Below, in pieces: positions 8,182 through 16,896 of a stretch of DNA of 64,000 nucleotides. Where the stretch lies: assembly GCA_015059015.1 (NCBI GenBank), contig SVBG01000003.1:1-64000 (forward strand), in the 5' to 3' direction. The notes under the pieces were generated by a model. It searched no databases and was not told the origin of the DNA. It saw only the letters and a list, made by a program, of their open reading frames with translations. The DNA is from Erysipelotrichaceae bacterium (GTDB taxonomy: Bacteria > Bacillota_I > Bacilli_A > ML615J-28 > CAG-313). A program made the position numbers and the translations under genes. Position 1 is the first letter of the stretch. Each line of letters begins with the position of its first letter.

Positions 8182-10875
8182 ATGAAAAAAGTTTATTATT
8201 TTATTATACTATTACTATTTACAGTGCTTGTAAGTTGTTCAGAAACTACATATCAAGTCAAATTTATTGGTTTTGATGATATGATTTTAAAAGCAGAAGT
8301 AGTAAATAAAAATGCTTATTTAGAGTATCCTGACGTTCCAACAGTAGATGGTTATACATTTGTTGAGTGGGATCAAGATATTGAAAAAGTAACATCTGAT
8401 TTAGTTATAAAAGCGATATACAGAAAAAATCAATTTAGAGTCGTTTTCTATAATGAACTTGATGAAATCATTAGTGAACAAATAGTTGATTATGGAAAAA
8501 GTGCTGAAAATGTAACACTTCCATCAAAGGAAGGATATAATTTTATTGGTTGGGATAAAGAATTTATTAAAGTAACATCTGATTTATACATTAAACCAAT
8601 ATTTGAACAAAAAGAGTTTACAGTTAATTTTTATGATGAAGAAAGTAATGTTATTAAAACTGAAACTGTAAAATATGGTGAATCAGCAATAGGAATAACT
8701 TTACAAGATAAAGTTGGTTATAAGTTTGTTGGTTGGGATAAAAGCATTACAAATATTACTAGTGATTTAGAATTTTATCCAGTTTATGAAGTAATTACAT
8801 TCACAGTTAAATTTTATGATGAAAATAATAATGTTCTAAAAACTGAGATAGTTAATTATGGAGAAAGTGCTTCTTATAATAAAATTCCAGAAAAATCAGG
8901 TTATAAATTCGTTGGTTGGGACAAAGACTTAACAAATGTTTTAAGCGATTTAGAAGTATACCCAGTTTATGAAATAATGACATATACAGTTAAATTCTAT
9001 GATTTTGATAAAAATGTGGTTAAAACTGAAACTGTGGAATCTGGAAAATCAGCAACCTCTGCAACTTTAAAAGAATTAGAAGGTTATAATTTTATTGGTT
9101 GGGATAAAGAATTTACTAATGTTATAAGTGATTTAGATGTTTATCCTGTATATGAAATTATTACATTGACTGTTAAATTTTATGACTTTGATAAAAATCT
9201 AATTAAAACTGAAACTGTTAATTATGGTAGTAATGCAGTAGGTATTTATAATCTTACAAAAGAAGGTTATGAATTTATTGGTTGGGATAAATCTTTAACT
9301 AATGTTATAAGTGATTTAGATGTTTATCCTGTTTTTGAACAAATTATTTATGTAGTTAATTTCTATGATATTGAAGGTAATATTATAAAAACTGAAGAAG
9401 TTGCACATGGTGAAAGTGCTGAAGGTATTACTGCACCTAATGTATATGGTTATAAATTTGTAAGATGGGATGAAAATATTGAACAAGTTACTACTGATTT
9501 AGATGTATTCCCTATTTATGAAGAAGAAGTATATACAGTAACATTTGTTGATTTTTATGGAAATATATTAAAAACTGAAACTGTAAAATATAAAGAAAGT
9601 GCAACAGCTCCTAATGCTCCAACAGTAGAATATCATACATTTAGTAAATGGAGTTTAGATTTTAGTGAGGTTAAGAATAATATGACTGTTAAAGCTGTAT
9701 ATAATAGTAATTTTAATTCATATCAAATATCTAATGTTAATTATTGGTTACAAATTTTATCTAAAAAATATGATATTAATCAAACAATTTTAAAACAAAC
9801 TGAGATTAGTTCTTATAATGCTAAAATTACAAGTAATTATTCAAAAACAAAAGTTGTAGATGTATTAAATATTACTGGTAGCAAAACTTCATCATATGTA
9901 TCTGAACTAATTAATAAATATTCAAATATTAATAAATACACAATTTATGATAAAGATACGAATCAAAGTATTTCTTCAACTGTAAAAGAAAATATTTTAA
10001 GTAACAGAAATTTAAATAATATTCCAAGTAGCGTTACAGTAAAATATGGTATTATAACTGATTTTGCATGGATGAGAAGTTATCCAACAAATCATTATTC
10101 ACAAACATATGATATGGATAGATTCCAAGAAACTTCCCTTAATGTTGGTGAAGGAGTAGCAATTTACCACGAAAGTAATGATAAAGAGTGGTACTTTGTT
10201 CAAGCTGAAAACTATAATGGATGGGTAGAAAAGAAGTATATCGCAGAATGTAGCTATGATGTGTTAGAATCATTCTTAAAACCAAGTAAAAATTTAGTCG
10301 TTATTAGTGATTATGTAACACTTCAATCTGCACATGTCCGTATGGGACAATCATTCCCATTATTAAGTATTAGTTCTGATAGTTATGTAATTAGTTTCCC
10401 AACTAGAACTAGTGATGGTAAACTTAGTTTAATAGAACTTGCTGTTGCAAAATCTAATGATTATCATGAAGGATATCTTGAATACACTTATAAAAATGTT
10501 TTTGTTCAAGCATTTAAATTACTTGGAATTGACTACAGTTGGGGAGATAAAAGTAACCTTGGTCGTGACTGTTCATCTACGATGAATGCAATATATAAGA
10601 GTTTTGGTTTTATGATGCCAAGAAATACATCTAATCAAGTTGCTATACCAACATATGGTTCAAGTGTTAGTGGCTTATCTAACACTAGTATTCAATCTTA
10701 TAAACCAGGAACAATGATTTTTACTAGTAGTCATGTTATGCTATATATTGGTGAAGATTTAAATGGAACAGCTTATTTATTACATAATACTACATCAGGA
10801 GATGGTGCATGTATCTTACAATCACTGAACTCTTATGGTGGTAGTAAGATTAATGGTGTATTAAAATTACAATAA
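8182..10875 (+). CDS. InlB-repeat, SH3 and NlpC/P60 peptidoglycan hydrolase lipoprotein
   Basis: An 897-residue surface lipoprotein. The signal peptide has lipobox VLVSC. Residues about 24-511 are eight tandem 61-residue repeats containing GWDK. After a linker, an SH3-like domain (about 625-685) ends in NYNGWVEKKYI, followed by an NlpC/P60 domain (about 770-895). Its catalytic Cys is in GRDCSST (Cys797), His in SSHVMLYIG (His851), and a third polar residue in LLHNTT (His868). NlpC/P60 enzymes cleave peptide stems of peptidoglycan. The repeats resemble those of the upstream SGNH lipoprotein but have a different period. It has its own promoter and terminator, so it is probably monocistronic. 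Confidence 0.88.
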   Translation: MKKVYYFIILLLFTVLVSCSETTYQVKFIGFDDMILKAEVVNKNAYLEYPDVPTVDGYTFVEWDQDIEKVTSDLVIKAIYRKNQFRVVFYNELDEIISEQIVDYGKSAENVTLPSKEGYNFIGWDKEFIKVTSDLYIKPIFEQKEFTVNFYDEESNVIKTETVKYGESAIGITLQDKVGYKFVGWDKSITNITSDLEFYPVYEVITFTVKFYDENNNVLKTEIVNYGESASYNKIPEKSGYKFVGWDKDLTNVLSDLEVYPVYEIMTYTVKFYDFDKNVVKTETVESGKSATSATLKELEGYNFIGWDKEFTNVISDLDVYPVYEIITLTVKFYDFDKNLIKTETVNYGSNAVGIYNLTKEGYEFIGWDKSLTNVISDLDVYPVFEQIIYVVNFYDIEGNIIKTEEVAHGESAEGITAPNVYGYKFVRWDENIEQVTTDLDVFPIYEEEVYTVTFVDFYGNILKTETVKYKESATAPNAPTVEYHTFSKWSLDFSEVKNNMTVKAVYNSNFNSYQISNVNYWLQILSKKYDINQTILKQTEISSYNAKITSNYSKTKVVDVLNITGSKTSSYVSELINKYSNINKYTIYDKDTNQSISSTVKENILSNRNLNNIPSSVTVKYGIITDFAWMRSYPTNHYSQTYDMDRFQETSLNVGEGVAIYHESNDKEWYFVQAENYNGWVEKKYIAECSYDVLESFLKPSKNLVVISDYVTLQSAHVRMGQSFPLLSISSDSYVISFPTRTSDGKLSLIELAVAKSNDYHEGYLEYTYKNVFVQAFKLLGIDYSWGDKSNLGRDCSSTMNAIYKSFGFMMPRNTSNQVAIPTYGSSVSGLSNTSIQSYKPGTMIFTSSHVMLYIGEDLNGTAYLLHNTTSGDGACILQSLNSYGGSKINGVLKLQ
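8251..9714 (+). repeat. Eight tandem 183-bp repeats in the NlpC/P60 gene
   Basis: Each unit encodes 61 residues with the pattern xVxFYDxxxNxxKTExVxYGxSA then GYxFxGWDK, and ends SDLxVYPVYE. Copies are more diverged than in the SGNH gene. They are InlB B-repeat-like stalk modules that hold the catalytic domain away from the membrane. Confidence 0.85.
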
Positions 10876-10881
10876 AAAATT

Positions 10882-10917
10882 AAGCATTAAGTATTTTTTA
10901 AATATTTAATGCTTTTT
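10882..10917 (+). terminator. Terminator after the NlpC/P60 gene
   Basis: AGCATTAA and TTAATGCT form the base of an AT-rich hairpin followed by TTTTTA. Confidence 0.8.
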
Positions 10918-10948
10918 ACTTTACAAATAAAATAAAATAATGTATCAT

Positions 10949-10968
10949 TGTATTAGTTAAATAATACA
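10949..10968 (+). promoter_or_regulatory. Palindromic operator for the YtrA-like repressor
   Basis: TGTATTAGTTAAATAATACA is an inverted repeat with 9 of 10 positions paired, ending 13 bp before the GntR-type regulator start. YtrA-subfamily repressors bind TGTA...TACA palindromes in front of their own operons, so autoregulation is likely. The site is seen directly; its role is inferred. Confidence 0.65.
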
Positions 10969-10981
10969 GTAGGAGGAAATT

Positions 10982-11341
10982 ATGAATTATAACTTTGATA
11001 GTGAACGTCCAATTTATTTACAAATTATCGAAATTATTAAAAACGATATTACAAGTGGAAAATATAATTTAGGAGATAAAATACCTTCAGTAAGAGAACT
11101 TGCGATGACGTTTAAAGTGAATCCCAATACAATTGTAAAGTCATTATACTTTTTAGAATTAGAAGGCTTAATTTATACTGATAGAACAAATGGTAAATTT
11201 ATTACAAAAGATTTAGAGTTAATAAAAAAATATAAAGAAAATTATTTAAAACAAAAAGTAAATAGTTTTTTAAAAGATTTAAAATCTATGGGATATAATA
11301 AAGAAGAAGTTATTGAAATTTTAATTAAGGAGTGTAATTAA
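10982..11341 (+). CDS. GntR-family regulator, YtrA subfamily
   Basis: A 119-residue repressor made of a GntR winged helix-turn-helix (about 8-75: IYLQIIEIIKNDI, then KIPSVRELAMTFKVNPNT and a LELEGLIYT wing) plus a short helical tail of about 40 residues. The short C-terminus is the mark of the YtrA subfamily, which controls ABC exporter operons. A strong AGGAGG precedes the ATG, and the stop overlaps the ABC ATPase start by one base. The palindrome at 10949 is a probable operator. The inducer is unknown; in relatives it is often cell-wall-active peptides. Confidence 0.9.
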   Translation: MNYNFDSERPIYLQIIEIIKNDITSGKYNLGDKIPSVRELAMTFKVNPNTIVKSLYFLELEGLIYTDRTNGKFITKDLELIKKYKENYLKQKVNSFLKDLKSMGYNKEEVIEILIKECN

Positions 11342-12051
11342 TGGAACAATATAAAAATGGATTAGTTGAGTTTAAAAATGTTTACAAATCATTTGATGAT
11401 AAAGTTATTTTGACTGATGTTTCATTTAGAATAAATAAGGGAAAAATAATCGGACTACTAGGAAAAAATGGAATGGGTAAATCAACAATTATTAAGTTGT
11501 TGAACGGTTTACTTACTCCAACAAGCGGAGAAATATTGATAAATGATTTAGCACCTGGTGTTGAAAGTAAAAAAATAATTTCATATTTACCTGAAAGATC
11601 ATATTTAGATAAATCTATGAATGTAAATCAGATATTAACATTTTTTAGTGAGTTTTATGAAAACTTTAATATTGATAAAGCAAGAAAAATTTTATATGAT
11701 TTAAACCTTTCTGAAACTGATAATCTTAATAAAATGTCAAAAGGGATGTTAGAAAAATTACAACTTGTTCTTGTAATGTCAAGAGAAGCTGATTTATATG
11801 TCCTAGATGAACCCCTTGGTGGTGTTGATCCTGCAACAAGAGATTATATTTTGGATACAATATTAACAAATTTTAAAGATGGTGCAAGTATTCTAATATC
11901 AACACATTTAATATCTGATATCGAAAGAATTTTAGATGATGTTATTTTTATTGATCATGGCAAGATTATTTTAAGTAAAAGTGCTGATGAATTAAGAGTA
12001 GAATATAATGAAAGTATTGATGAAATATTTAGGAGGATGTTTAAATGCTAA
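11341..12051 (+). CDS. ABC transporter ATP-binding protein
   Basis: A 236-residue ABC ATPase. Walker A GLLGKNGMGKST (about 38-49), an atypical signature MSKGM (about 137), Walker B LYVLDEPLGG (about 154) and switch His in STHLI are visible. The SKGM-type signature is usual for the YtrB/NatA exporter group. It powers the permease encoded next, which overlaps by 7 bp. Control by the YtrA-like repressor suggests induction by envelope stress or an antimicrobial; the cargo is not known. Confidence 0.9.
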   Translation: MEQYKNGLVEFKNVYKSFDDKVILTDVSFRINKGKIIGLLGKNGMGKSTIIKLLNGLLTPTSGEILINDLAPGVESKKIISYLPERSYLDKSMNVNQILTFFSEFYENFNIDKARKILYDLNLSETDNLNKMSKGMLEKLQLVLVMSREADLYVLDEPLGGVDPATRDYILDTILTNFKDGASILISTHLISDIERILDDVIFIDHGKIILSKSADELRVEYNESIDEIFRRMFKC

Positions 12052-12839
12052 AAAAATTATTTAAATATGATATGAAATGGTGCCTAAAGGTAGTAAGTAT
12101 TTATATTATTATTGGATTAGTCTTAGCAGTTTTAGGACGTTTAATTGATCTATTTCCACAATCAGTATTTTTCTCAGTTGTTGGAGGAATATGTAAAGGA
12201 GCATCCATTAGTTTTGGCATTACTGCAATTGTCAACGCAATAATTAGAGCTTGGGTTAGAATGATTACGAATATGTATAAAGATGAATCATATCTTACAC
12301 ATACACTTCCAATAAAAACAGATAAAATTTATTTATCAAAAATAATTTCTTCAATTACTTTAGTTATTATTTGTATTATCACACTTTTAATTTCATTAAT
12401 AGTTATGTATTTAAATGATAATACAATTGAACTAATTAAAACTTCACTAAATATAATATCTAATAATTTAGAACTTTCAATTACAGGTTTAGTTATATTG
12501 TTAACATTACTAATAATATTACAAATTATTAATATTATTCTTTGTGGATTTGTAGGTATTATTTTTGGACATAGTTATAATAATAAAAAAGTTCCGATGA
12601 TGCTTTTATATGGGTTTGGTTCTTATGTTGTAATACAAATTATTAATGTATTAATATTAATACTTGGTTCATTATTTAATAGCGATTTATATAATATCTT
12701 ATTTAATGGAGTTGAAACTGTTGAATTTTCTTTATTAAAAGGAATTACAATTTTTTGTATAATTATATATTCAATAATAAGTTTTGTTTTATATTATTTT
12801 TCAAACAAAAAATTACTAAAAGGTATAAATATTGATTAA
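12045..12839 (+). CDS. ABC transporter permease
   Basis: A 264-residue membrane protein with about six hydrophobic segments (near 18-35, 45-70, 102-125, 145-175, 185-215 and 232-255). The loop MYKDESYLTHTLPIKTDKIYLSK is typical of ABC-2-type permeases that partner YtrB-like ATPases. It starts inside the ATPase gene with AGGAGG at 12032. Forms the membrane part of the exporter; the cargo is unknown. Confidence 0.82.
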   Translation: MLKKLFKYDMKWCLKVVSIYIIIGLVLAVLGRLIDLFPQSVFFSVVGGICKGASISFGITAIVNAIIRAWVRMITNMYKDESYLTHTLPIKTDKIYLSKIISSITLVIICIITLLISLIVMYLNDNTIELIKTSLNIISNNLELSITGLVILLTLLIILQIINIILCGFVGIIFGHSYNNKKVPMMLLYGFGSYVVIQIINVLILILGSLFNSDLYNILFNGVETVEFSLLKGITIFCIIIYSIISFVLYYFSNKKLLKGINID

Positions 12840-12868
12840 ACTAGCTATTTATTTAGCTAGTTTTTGTT
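12838..12868 (+). terminator. Terminator of the YtrA-like operon
   Basis: AACTAGCTA and its complement TAGCTAGTT form a hairpin directly after the permease stop, followed by TTTTTGTTT. Confidence 0.88.
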
Positions 12869-12965
12869 TATATTTAGTTTATAATAAAAATATATAATAT
12901 TAATAATTAAATAATATACAAATATTTTTTATAAACAATTATATATTATAAAGAGGAAGAATAAA

Positions 12966-13436
12966 ATGAAGGTTATATTTTGTTTGTTATATTTATTAAT
13001 AATATCAGTTGTAATATTTTTAATAGGAAGAATAATTCCGAGAAACTGGATTAAAGAAAATAAATTTCCATTTAAAATATATAGATGGGAAAAAAATGGA
13101 AAAATTTATGAAAAGTTAAAAATAAAAAAATGGAAGACAAAGCTTCCTGATGCAAGTTTAATATTAAATAAAGTAATTCCATCGCTTTATCCAACTAAGA
13201 GAATGAAAAATAAAGAGATATCTAAAGCAAAAGTTTTAGTAAAAGAATCATGCATTGCGGAAGGTACTCATAAAACAGTAAGTATTTTAGGGATTTTTTG
13301 TATTTATATTTGGAAATCAATTGGTGGTGTAATTATTGCAATTATGTTTTATTTATTTAATGTCCCTTTTATTTTAATTCAAAGGTATAATAGGCCAAGA
13401 TTAGAAAAATTAAGTAATAAAATTAAAGATTGTTAA
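12966..13436 (+). CDS. CrtO-like acyltransferase (glycosyl-diaponeurosporenoate acyltransferase family)
   Basis: A 156-residue protein with an N-terminal membrane segment (about 3-21) and a second near 103-132. The core FKIYRWEKNGKIYEKL, then KKWKTKLPD, and the ending FNVPFILIQRYNRPRL match the small membrane family typified by CrtO, which adds a fatty acyl chain in the last step of staphyloxanthin synthesis. No carotenoid genes (crtM/N/P/Q) are in the window, so the acceptor may be different. GAGGAAG lies 6 bp before the ATG. It stands alone between two terminators. Confidence 0.7.
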   Translation: MKVIFCLLYLLIISVVIFLIGRIIPRNWIKENKFPFKIYRWEKNGKIYEKLKIKKWKTKLPDASLILNKVIPSLYPTKRMKNKEISKAKVLVKESCIAEGTHKTVSILGIFCIYIWKSIGGVIIAIMFYLFNVPFILIQRYNRPRLEKLSNKIKDC

Positions 13437-13467
13437 AAATAAGTAGATAATTTACTTATTTTTTTAT
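13435..13467 (+). terminator. Terminator after the CrtO-like gene
   Basis: AAAAATAAGTA pairs with TACTTATTTTT around a 7-nt loop and runs into T7. The stem begins inside the stop codon. Confidence 0.85.
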
Positions 13468-13471
13468 TTTA

Positions 13472-13500
13472 TTGCTGAAATGAAGCAAATATGGTATAAT
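13472..13500 (+). promoter_or_regulatory. Promoter of the MATE to HD-kinase gene run
   Basis: TTGCTG, 17-nt spacer, TATAAT preceded by TGG. No other promoter or terminator is evident before 18054, so it may serve all five downstream genes. Confidence 0.75.
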
Positions 13501-13526
13501 GGTTAAGAATTTATAGGTAAATAAGT

Positions 13527-14858
13527 ATGAAAAAAGATAAAAAACAACAAATAAATAATGTAATAAAATTAAGTATACCTGCAATTCTTACGCAACTTGC
13601 GACTATCGCCATGCAGTATATTGATTCTGCAATGGTTGGTCGCTTAGGTGAAAATGCTTCAGCTGCAATTGGGCTAGTTTCAACTACTACCTGGTTATTT
13701 AGTGGTATATTATCAGCACTTGCTGTTGGGTTTAGTGTTCAAATTGCTCATCATTTTGGGGCTAAAGAATTTAAAGAAGGGAGAATTGTATTAAGACACG
13801 GTTTAGTTTTTTCATTTATAATATCTTTTATTTTACTAGTAATAGGTTGTAGTATTGCATATCCACTTCCGATCTTGCTTCGAGCAGATCCATCAATATG
13901 GAATGACGCAACACTTTATTTTGTAGTCTTTACGCTTAGTTTACCTTTTATGATGTTAAACAATATTTGTGCATCAAGCCTACAATGTAGTGGTAATATG
14001 GTTGTACCAAGTATATTAAATGCAGTTATGTGTTTATTAGATGTAATATTTAATATAATTTTTATACCACTATATGGTGTATTAGGTGCCTCAATTGGTA
14101 CTGCTTTATCTGTTATAGTAACTTCTTTAATTATGTTTATAATTTGTTGTTTTATTGATAAAAAATTAAGAATTACCGTTAGTGATAATACGAAATATAA
14201 TAAAATTATTATTCATAAAGCAATTAAAATATGTATACCGATTGCATTAGAACAAGTAGCAAGAAGTGGTGCAATGATAGTTTCTACTGGTATAATAGCT
14301 CCACTAGGCAATACTGCCATTGCAGCTAATTCATTTGCTGTAACTGTTGAAAGTATATGTTATATGCCTGGATTTGGTGTTCAGTCTGCTGCTACTACAC
14401 TTGTTGGTCAAGAAATGGGAGCAGGAAATTATAAAAAAGCAAAACAATATGGAAATATTTCAATTTGGCTTGGAAGTTTAATAATGACAGTGATGGCTAT
14501 TATGATCTTTGTTCTTTGTCCATACATTTTTAAACTATTAACTCCAGTAGAAGAAGTTCAAGCACTTGCAGTAACAGTTCTTAGAATCGGGTGTTTTGCA
14601 GAACCATTATATGGAGTATCAATTGTTTCATCAGGTGCATTAAGAGGTGCAGAAGATACTTTAGTTCCAAGTATTTTAAATCTTTTATCTATTTGGGTTG
14701 TTAGAATTACTTTGGCTATTATATTAGTAGTTCCACTTGGACTTGTTGGTGTATGGCTTGCTAATACGATTGAATTATGTGTAAGAGGTATTTTGCTTCT
14801 TATTAGACAAGTAACTTCAAAATATTATTTTAGAAAAGAAGTAAAAATTATTGATTAA
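13527..14858 (+). CDS. MATE-family efflux transporter
   Basis: A 443-residue, 12-helix membrane protein in two homologous halves. The N-terminal signature IPAILTQLATIAMQYIDSAMVGRLG and the second-half PIALEQVARSGAMIVSTG are characteristic. MATE proteins export drugs or metabolites in exchange for sodium or protons. AGGT precedes the ATG; a clear promoter lies at 13472. First gene of a run followed 27 bp later by a GNAT enzyme. The substrate cannot be read from the sequence. Confidence 0.92.
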   Translation: MKKDKKQQINNVIKLSIPAILTQLATIAMQYIDSAMVGRLGENASAAIGLVSTTTWLFSGILSALAVGFSVQIAHHFGAKEFKEGRIVLRHGLVFSFIISFILLVIGCSIAYPLPILLRADPSIWNDATLYFVVFTLSLPFMMLNNICASSLQCSGNMVVPSILNAVMCLLDVIFNIIFIPLYGVLGASIGTALSVIVTSLIMFIICCFIDKKLRITVSDNTKYNKIIIHKAIKICIPIALEQVARSGAMIVSTGIIAPLGNTAIAANSFAVTVESICYMPGFGVQSAATTLVGQEMGAGNYKKAKQYGNISIWLGSLIMTVMAIMIFVLCPYIFKLLTPVEEVQALAVTVLRIGCFAEPLYGVSIVSSGALRGAEDTLVPSILNLLSIWVVRITLAIILVVPLGLVGVWLANTIELCVRGILLLIRQVTSKYYFRKEVKIID

Positions 14859-14885
14859 ATATAGTAATGAGGAGGTGAAAATAAT

Positions 14886-15377
14886 ATGAAATTAAGTCTT
14901 GCTGAAAAAAAAGATTTAGATAGTGTTTTAGAATTATATGAAATTGCTAAGAAAACTAAATATTGTGTATGGGATGATGAATATCCAACAATTGAAAATA
15001 TTAATTTTGATTTTAAACACGATTGTTTATATGTGTTAAAAGATGATGACAAAGTTATAGGTGCAATATCAATAAATTATGAAAATGAATTTGATGATTA
15101 TCCAGATTTATGGCTTTATACTAAAGATCCATGTGAAATAGCAAGATTAGTAGTAAATCCTGAATATCAAAATAAAGGATTTGGTGAATTTATAATAAAA
15201 GAAATTAGCAAAATACTTAGTGAGAAAGGTTATTATTGTATTCATTTAGCGGTTGCAGTTAATAATTTACCTGCAGTTAGGTTATATGATAAATGTGGTT
15301 TTCTTCAAGATTGTACTACTTATATGTTTGATAATTATTACTATTTCTATGAGCAAAGAATTGATAGAATTAAATAA
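14886..15377 (+). CDS. GNAT-family N-acetyltransferase
   Basis: A 163-residue acetyltransferase. The acetyl-CoA-binding strand and loop are clear: ARLVVNPEYQNKGFGEFII (about 89-107, Q/RxxGxG variant NKGFGE), followed by the ending AVNNLPAVRLYDKCGF. AGGAGGTG lies 8 bp before the ATG. It is placed between the MATE exporter and the methyltransferase in the same direction, with gaps of 27 and 39 bp, so co-transcription is likely. The substrate is unknown; a link to the RNA repair genes is not evident. Confidence 0.88.
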   Translation: MKLSLAEKKDLDSVLELYEIAKKTKYCVWDDEYPTIENINFDFKHDCLYVLKDDDKVIGAISINYENEFDDYPDLWLYTKDPCEIARLVVNPEYQNKGFGEFIIKEISKILSEKGYYCIHLAVAVNNLPAVRLYDKCGFLQDCTTYMFDNYYYFYEQRIDRIK

Positions 15378-15416
15378 TTTTGTTTTTTCAAAAATTTCCT
15401 TATAGGAGGTTATGAG

Positions 15417-16091
15417 ATGTTAGACTTAAAATCATTAAAATATGCTTATATAAAAGGTTTTATAATAAGTAATAATCTTAATGAATATATGGATATTGCT
15501 AATAAGCAACTAGATTTGTTAACTGATAGAGATTTAGATATACTAGATAATGTTGTTAAAGAATATAATCTTAAAACATATTATTTTAAAGAAAAAGAAG
15601 TTCTTTCAAGGGTAAAAATAGTGCTAAGTTTTTTAAGAGCAATAAATCCTACAAGTATCCTTGATGTTGGAAGTGGTAGAGGTGTATTTTTATTCCCATT
15701 CTTATGTGAATTTATTGATTGTAAAGTTACTTCTATTGATATTCTTGAAAGAAGAGTAGAACTTTTAAATAATATAAGTTTAGGTGGAGTTGTTAATTTA
15801 AATGCAGTGTATGGTGATTTAACTAAGTTTGATTCAAGTGAGTCGTATGATTGTGTAACGTTATTAGAAGTTTTAGAACATATTCCAGATGTTAAAAGTG
15901 CAATAAAAAATGCCATAAATTTAAGTAAACAGTATATTGTTGTAACTGTTCCTTCAAAAGAAGATGATAATCCAGAACATATTCACTTTTTAACAAAAGT
16001 TGTCTTAACCAAATATTTTAACGATTTTGGGGTGACTAATTTAAAATTTAGCGGAGTAAATGGTCATTTATTCCTAATTGCTAGAAAGTAG
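15417..16091 (+). CDS. Class I SAM methyltransferase, possibly Hen1-like
   Basis: A 224-residue enzyme. SAM motif I ILDVGSGRG is at 81-89, the acidic end of strand 2 at SIDI (106-109) and motif IV at YDCVTLLEVLEH (144-155). E151, E154 and H155 plus H188/H190 reproduce the ExxEH...H arrangement that holds the metal in Hen1 RNA 3'-terminal 2'-O-methyltransferases, but EVLEH also occurs in ordinary UbiG-like enzymes. It is only 8 bp from an RNA ligase gene, which favours an RNA substrate. AGGAGGT is 6 bp from the ATG. The methyltransferase fold is certain; the Hen1-like role is inference. Confidence 0.8.
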   Translation: MLDLKSLKYAYIKGFIISNNLNEYMDIANKQLDLLTDRDLDILDNVVKEYNLKTYYFKEKEVLSRVKIVLSFLRAINPTSILDVGSGRGVFLFPFLCEFIDCKVTSIDILERRVELLNNISLGGVVNLNAVYGDLTKFDSSESYDCVTLLEVLEHIPDVKSAIKNAINLSKQYIVVTVPSKEDDNPEHIHFLTKVVLTKYFNDFGVTNLKFSGVNGHLFLIARK

Positions 16092-16099
16092 GTGATATA

Positions 16100-16888
16100 A
16101 TGTATAATCAAATATTTAAATATCCAAGAACTAAACATTTAGAAGGTTCACGTCTTCAAAAAGGTGATGAAGATTTAAGTCAAGTTCCTTTTAAAGATAT
16201 TTTTGGTAAATATATTGTAATTGAAGAAAAAGTAGATGGAGCTAATGCGGCAATATCATTTTCTGATAGTGGGGAACTATTACTTCAAAGTAGAGGACAT
16301 TATCTAACAGGAGGATATCGAGAACGCCATTTTAATTTATTTAAACAATGGGCAAGTATTCATCAAAATGAATTTTATAAAGTACTTGGGAATAGATATG
16401 TTATGTATGGTGAATGGCTTTACGCAAAACATTCTGTATATTATGATGCATTACCTCATTATTTTATGGAGTTTGATATTTATGATAAAGTTGAAAATGT
16501 TTTTTTAAGTACTAAAAAAAGACATGAACTATTAAAAGATTTACCTGTTGAAAGTGTTAAAGTTCTTGCTGAGGGTAAGTTTTTTAAAGAAAAAGATATA
16601 TTAAAATATATTGGAACTTCTAACTTTATTTCAAAGAATCATCTTGATAATTTAACTAAAACATGTGAAAGTTTAGGAATTGATAAAGATAAATGTTTGA
16701 AAGAAACAGACAATTCAAGACTTATGGAAGGATTGTATATAAAAGTTGAAGAAAATGGAATTGTTAGTGATAGATTAAAATATGTAAGATATTCATTTTT
16801 ACAAACAGTTGTCGAATCAGGTACTCATTGGTTAGACCGTCCAATTGTTCCAAATAAGTTAGATAAAGATATTAATGAATTATTTTAG
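16100..16888 (+). CDS. ATP-dependent RNA ligase
   Basis: A 262-residue ligase of the covalent nucleotidyltransferase superfamily. The AMP-accepting Lys44 is in motif I (EEKVDGAN). Other motifs follow in order: LLQSRG (Ia-like), YVMYGEWLYAKH (III), YFMEFDIYD (IIIa), LMEGLYIK (IV) and RLKYVR (V). All are intact, so it should be active. Rnl-type enzymes seal 3'-OH and 5'-phosphate RNA ends. It is followed 8 bp later by an HD-polynucleotide kinase gene that could prepare such ends, and preceded 8 bp by a methyltransferase. No DNA ligase C-terminal domains are present. The substrate, perhaps cleaved tRNA, is not visible. Confidence 0.9.
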   Translation: MYNQIFKYPRTKHLEGSRLQKGDEDLSQVPFKDIFGKYIVIEEKVDGANAAISFSDSGELLLQSRGHYLTGGYRERHFNLFKQWASIHQNEFYKVLGNRYVMYGEWLYAKHSVYYDALPHYFMEFDIYDKVENVFLSTKKRHELLKDLPVESVKVLAEGKFFKEKDILKYIGTSNFISKNHLDNLTKTCESLGIDKDKCLKETDNSRLMEGLYIKVEENGIVSDRLKYVRYSFLQTVVESGTHWLDRPIVPNKLDKDINELF

Positions 16889-16896
16889 GTGATATG

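Noticed and set aside
16810-16816. Second perfect TGTCGAA (0A box)
   Set aside because: It is inside the RNA ligase coding region, far from any promoter, and explained by codon sequence.
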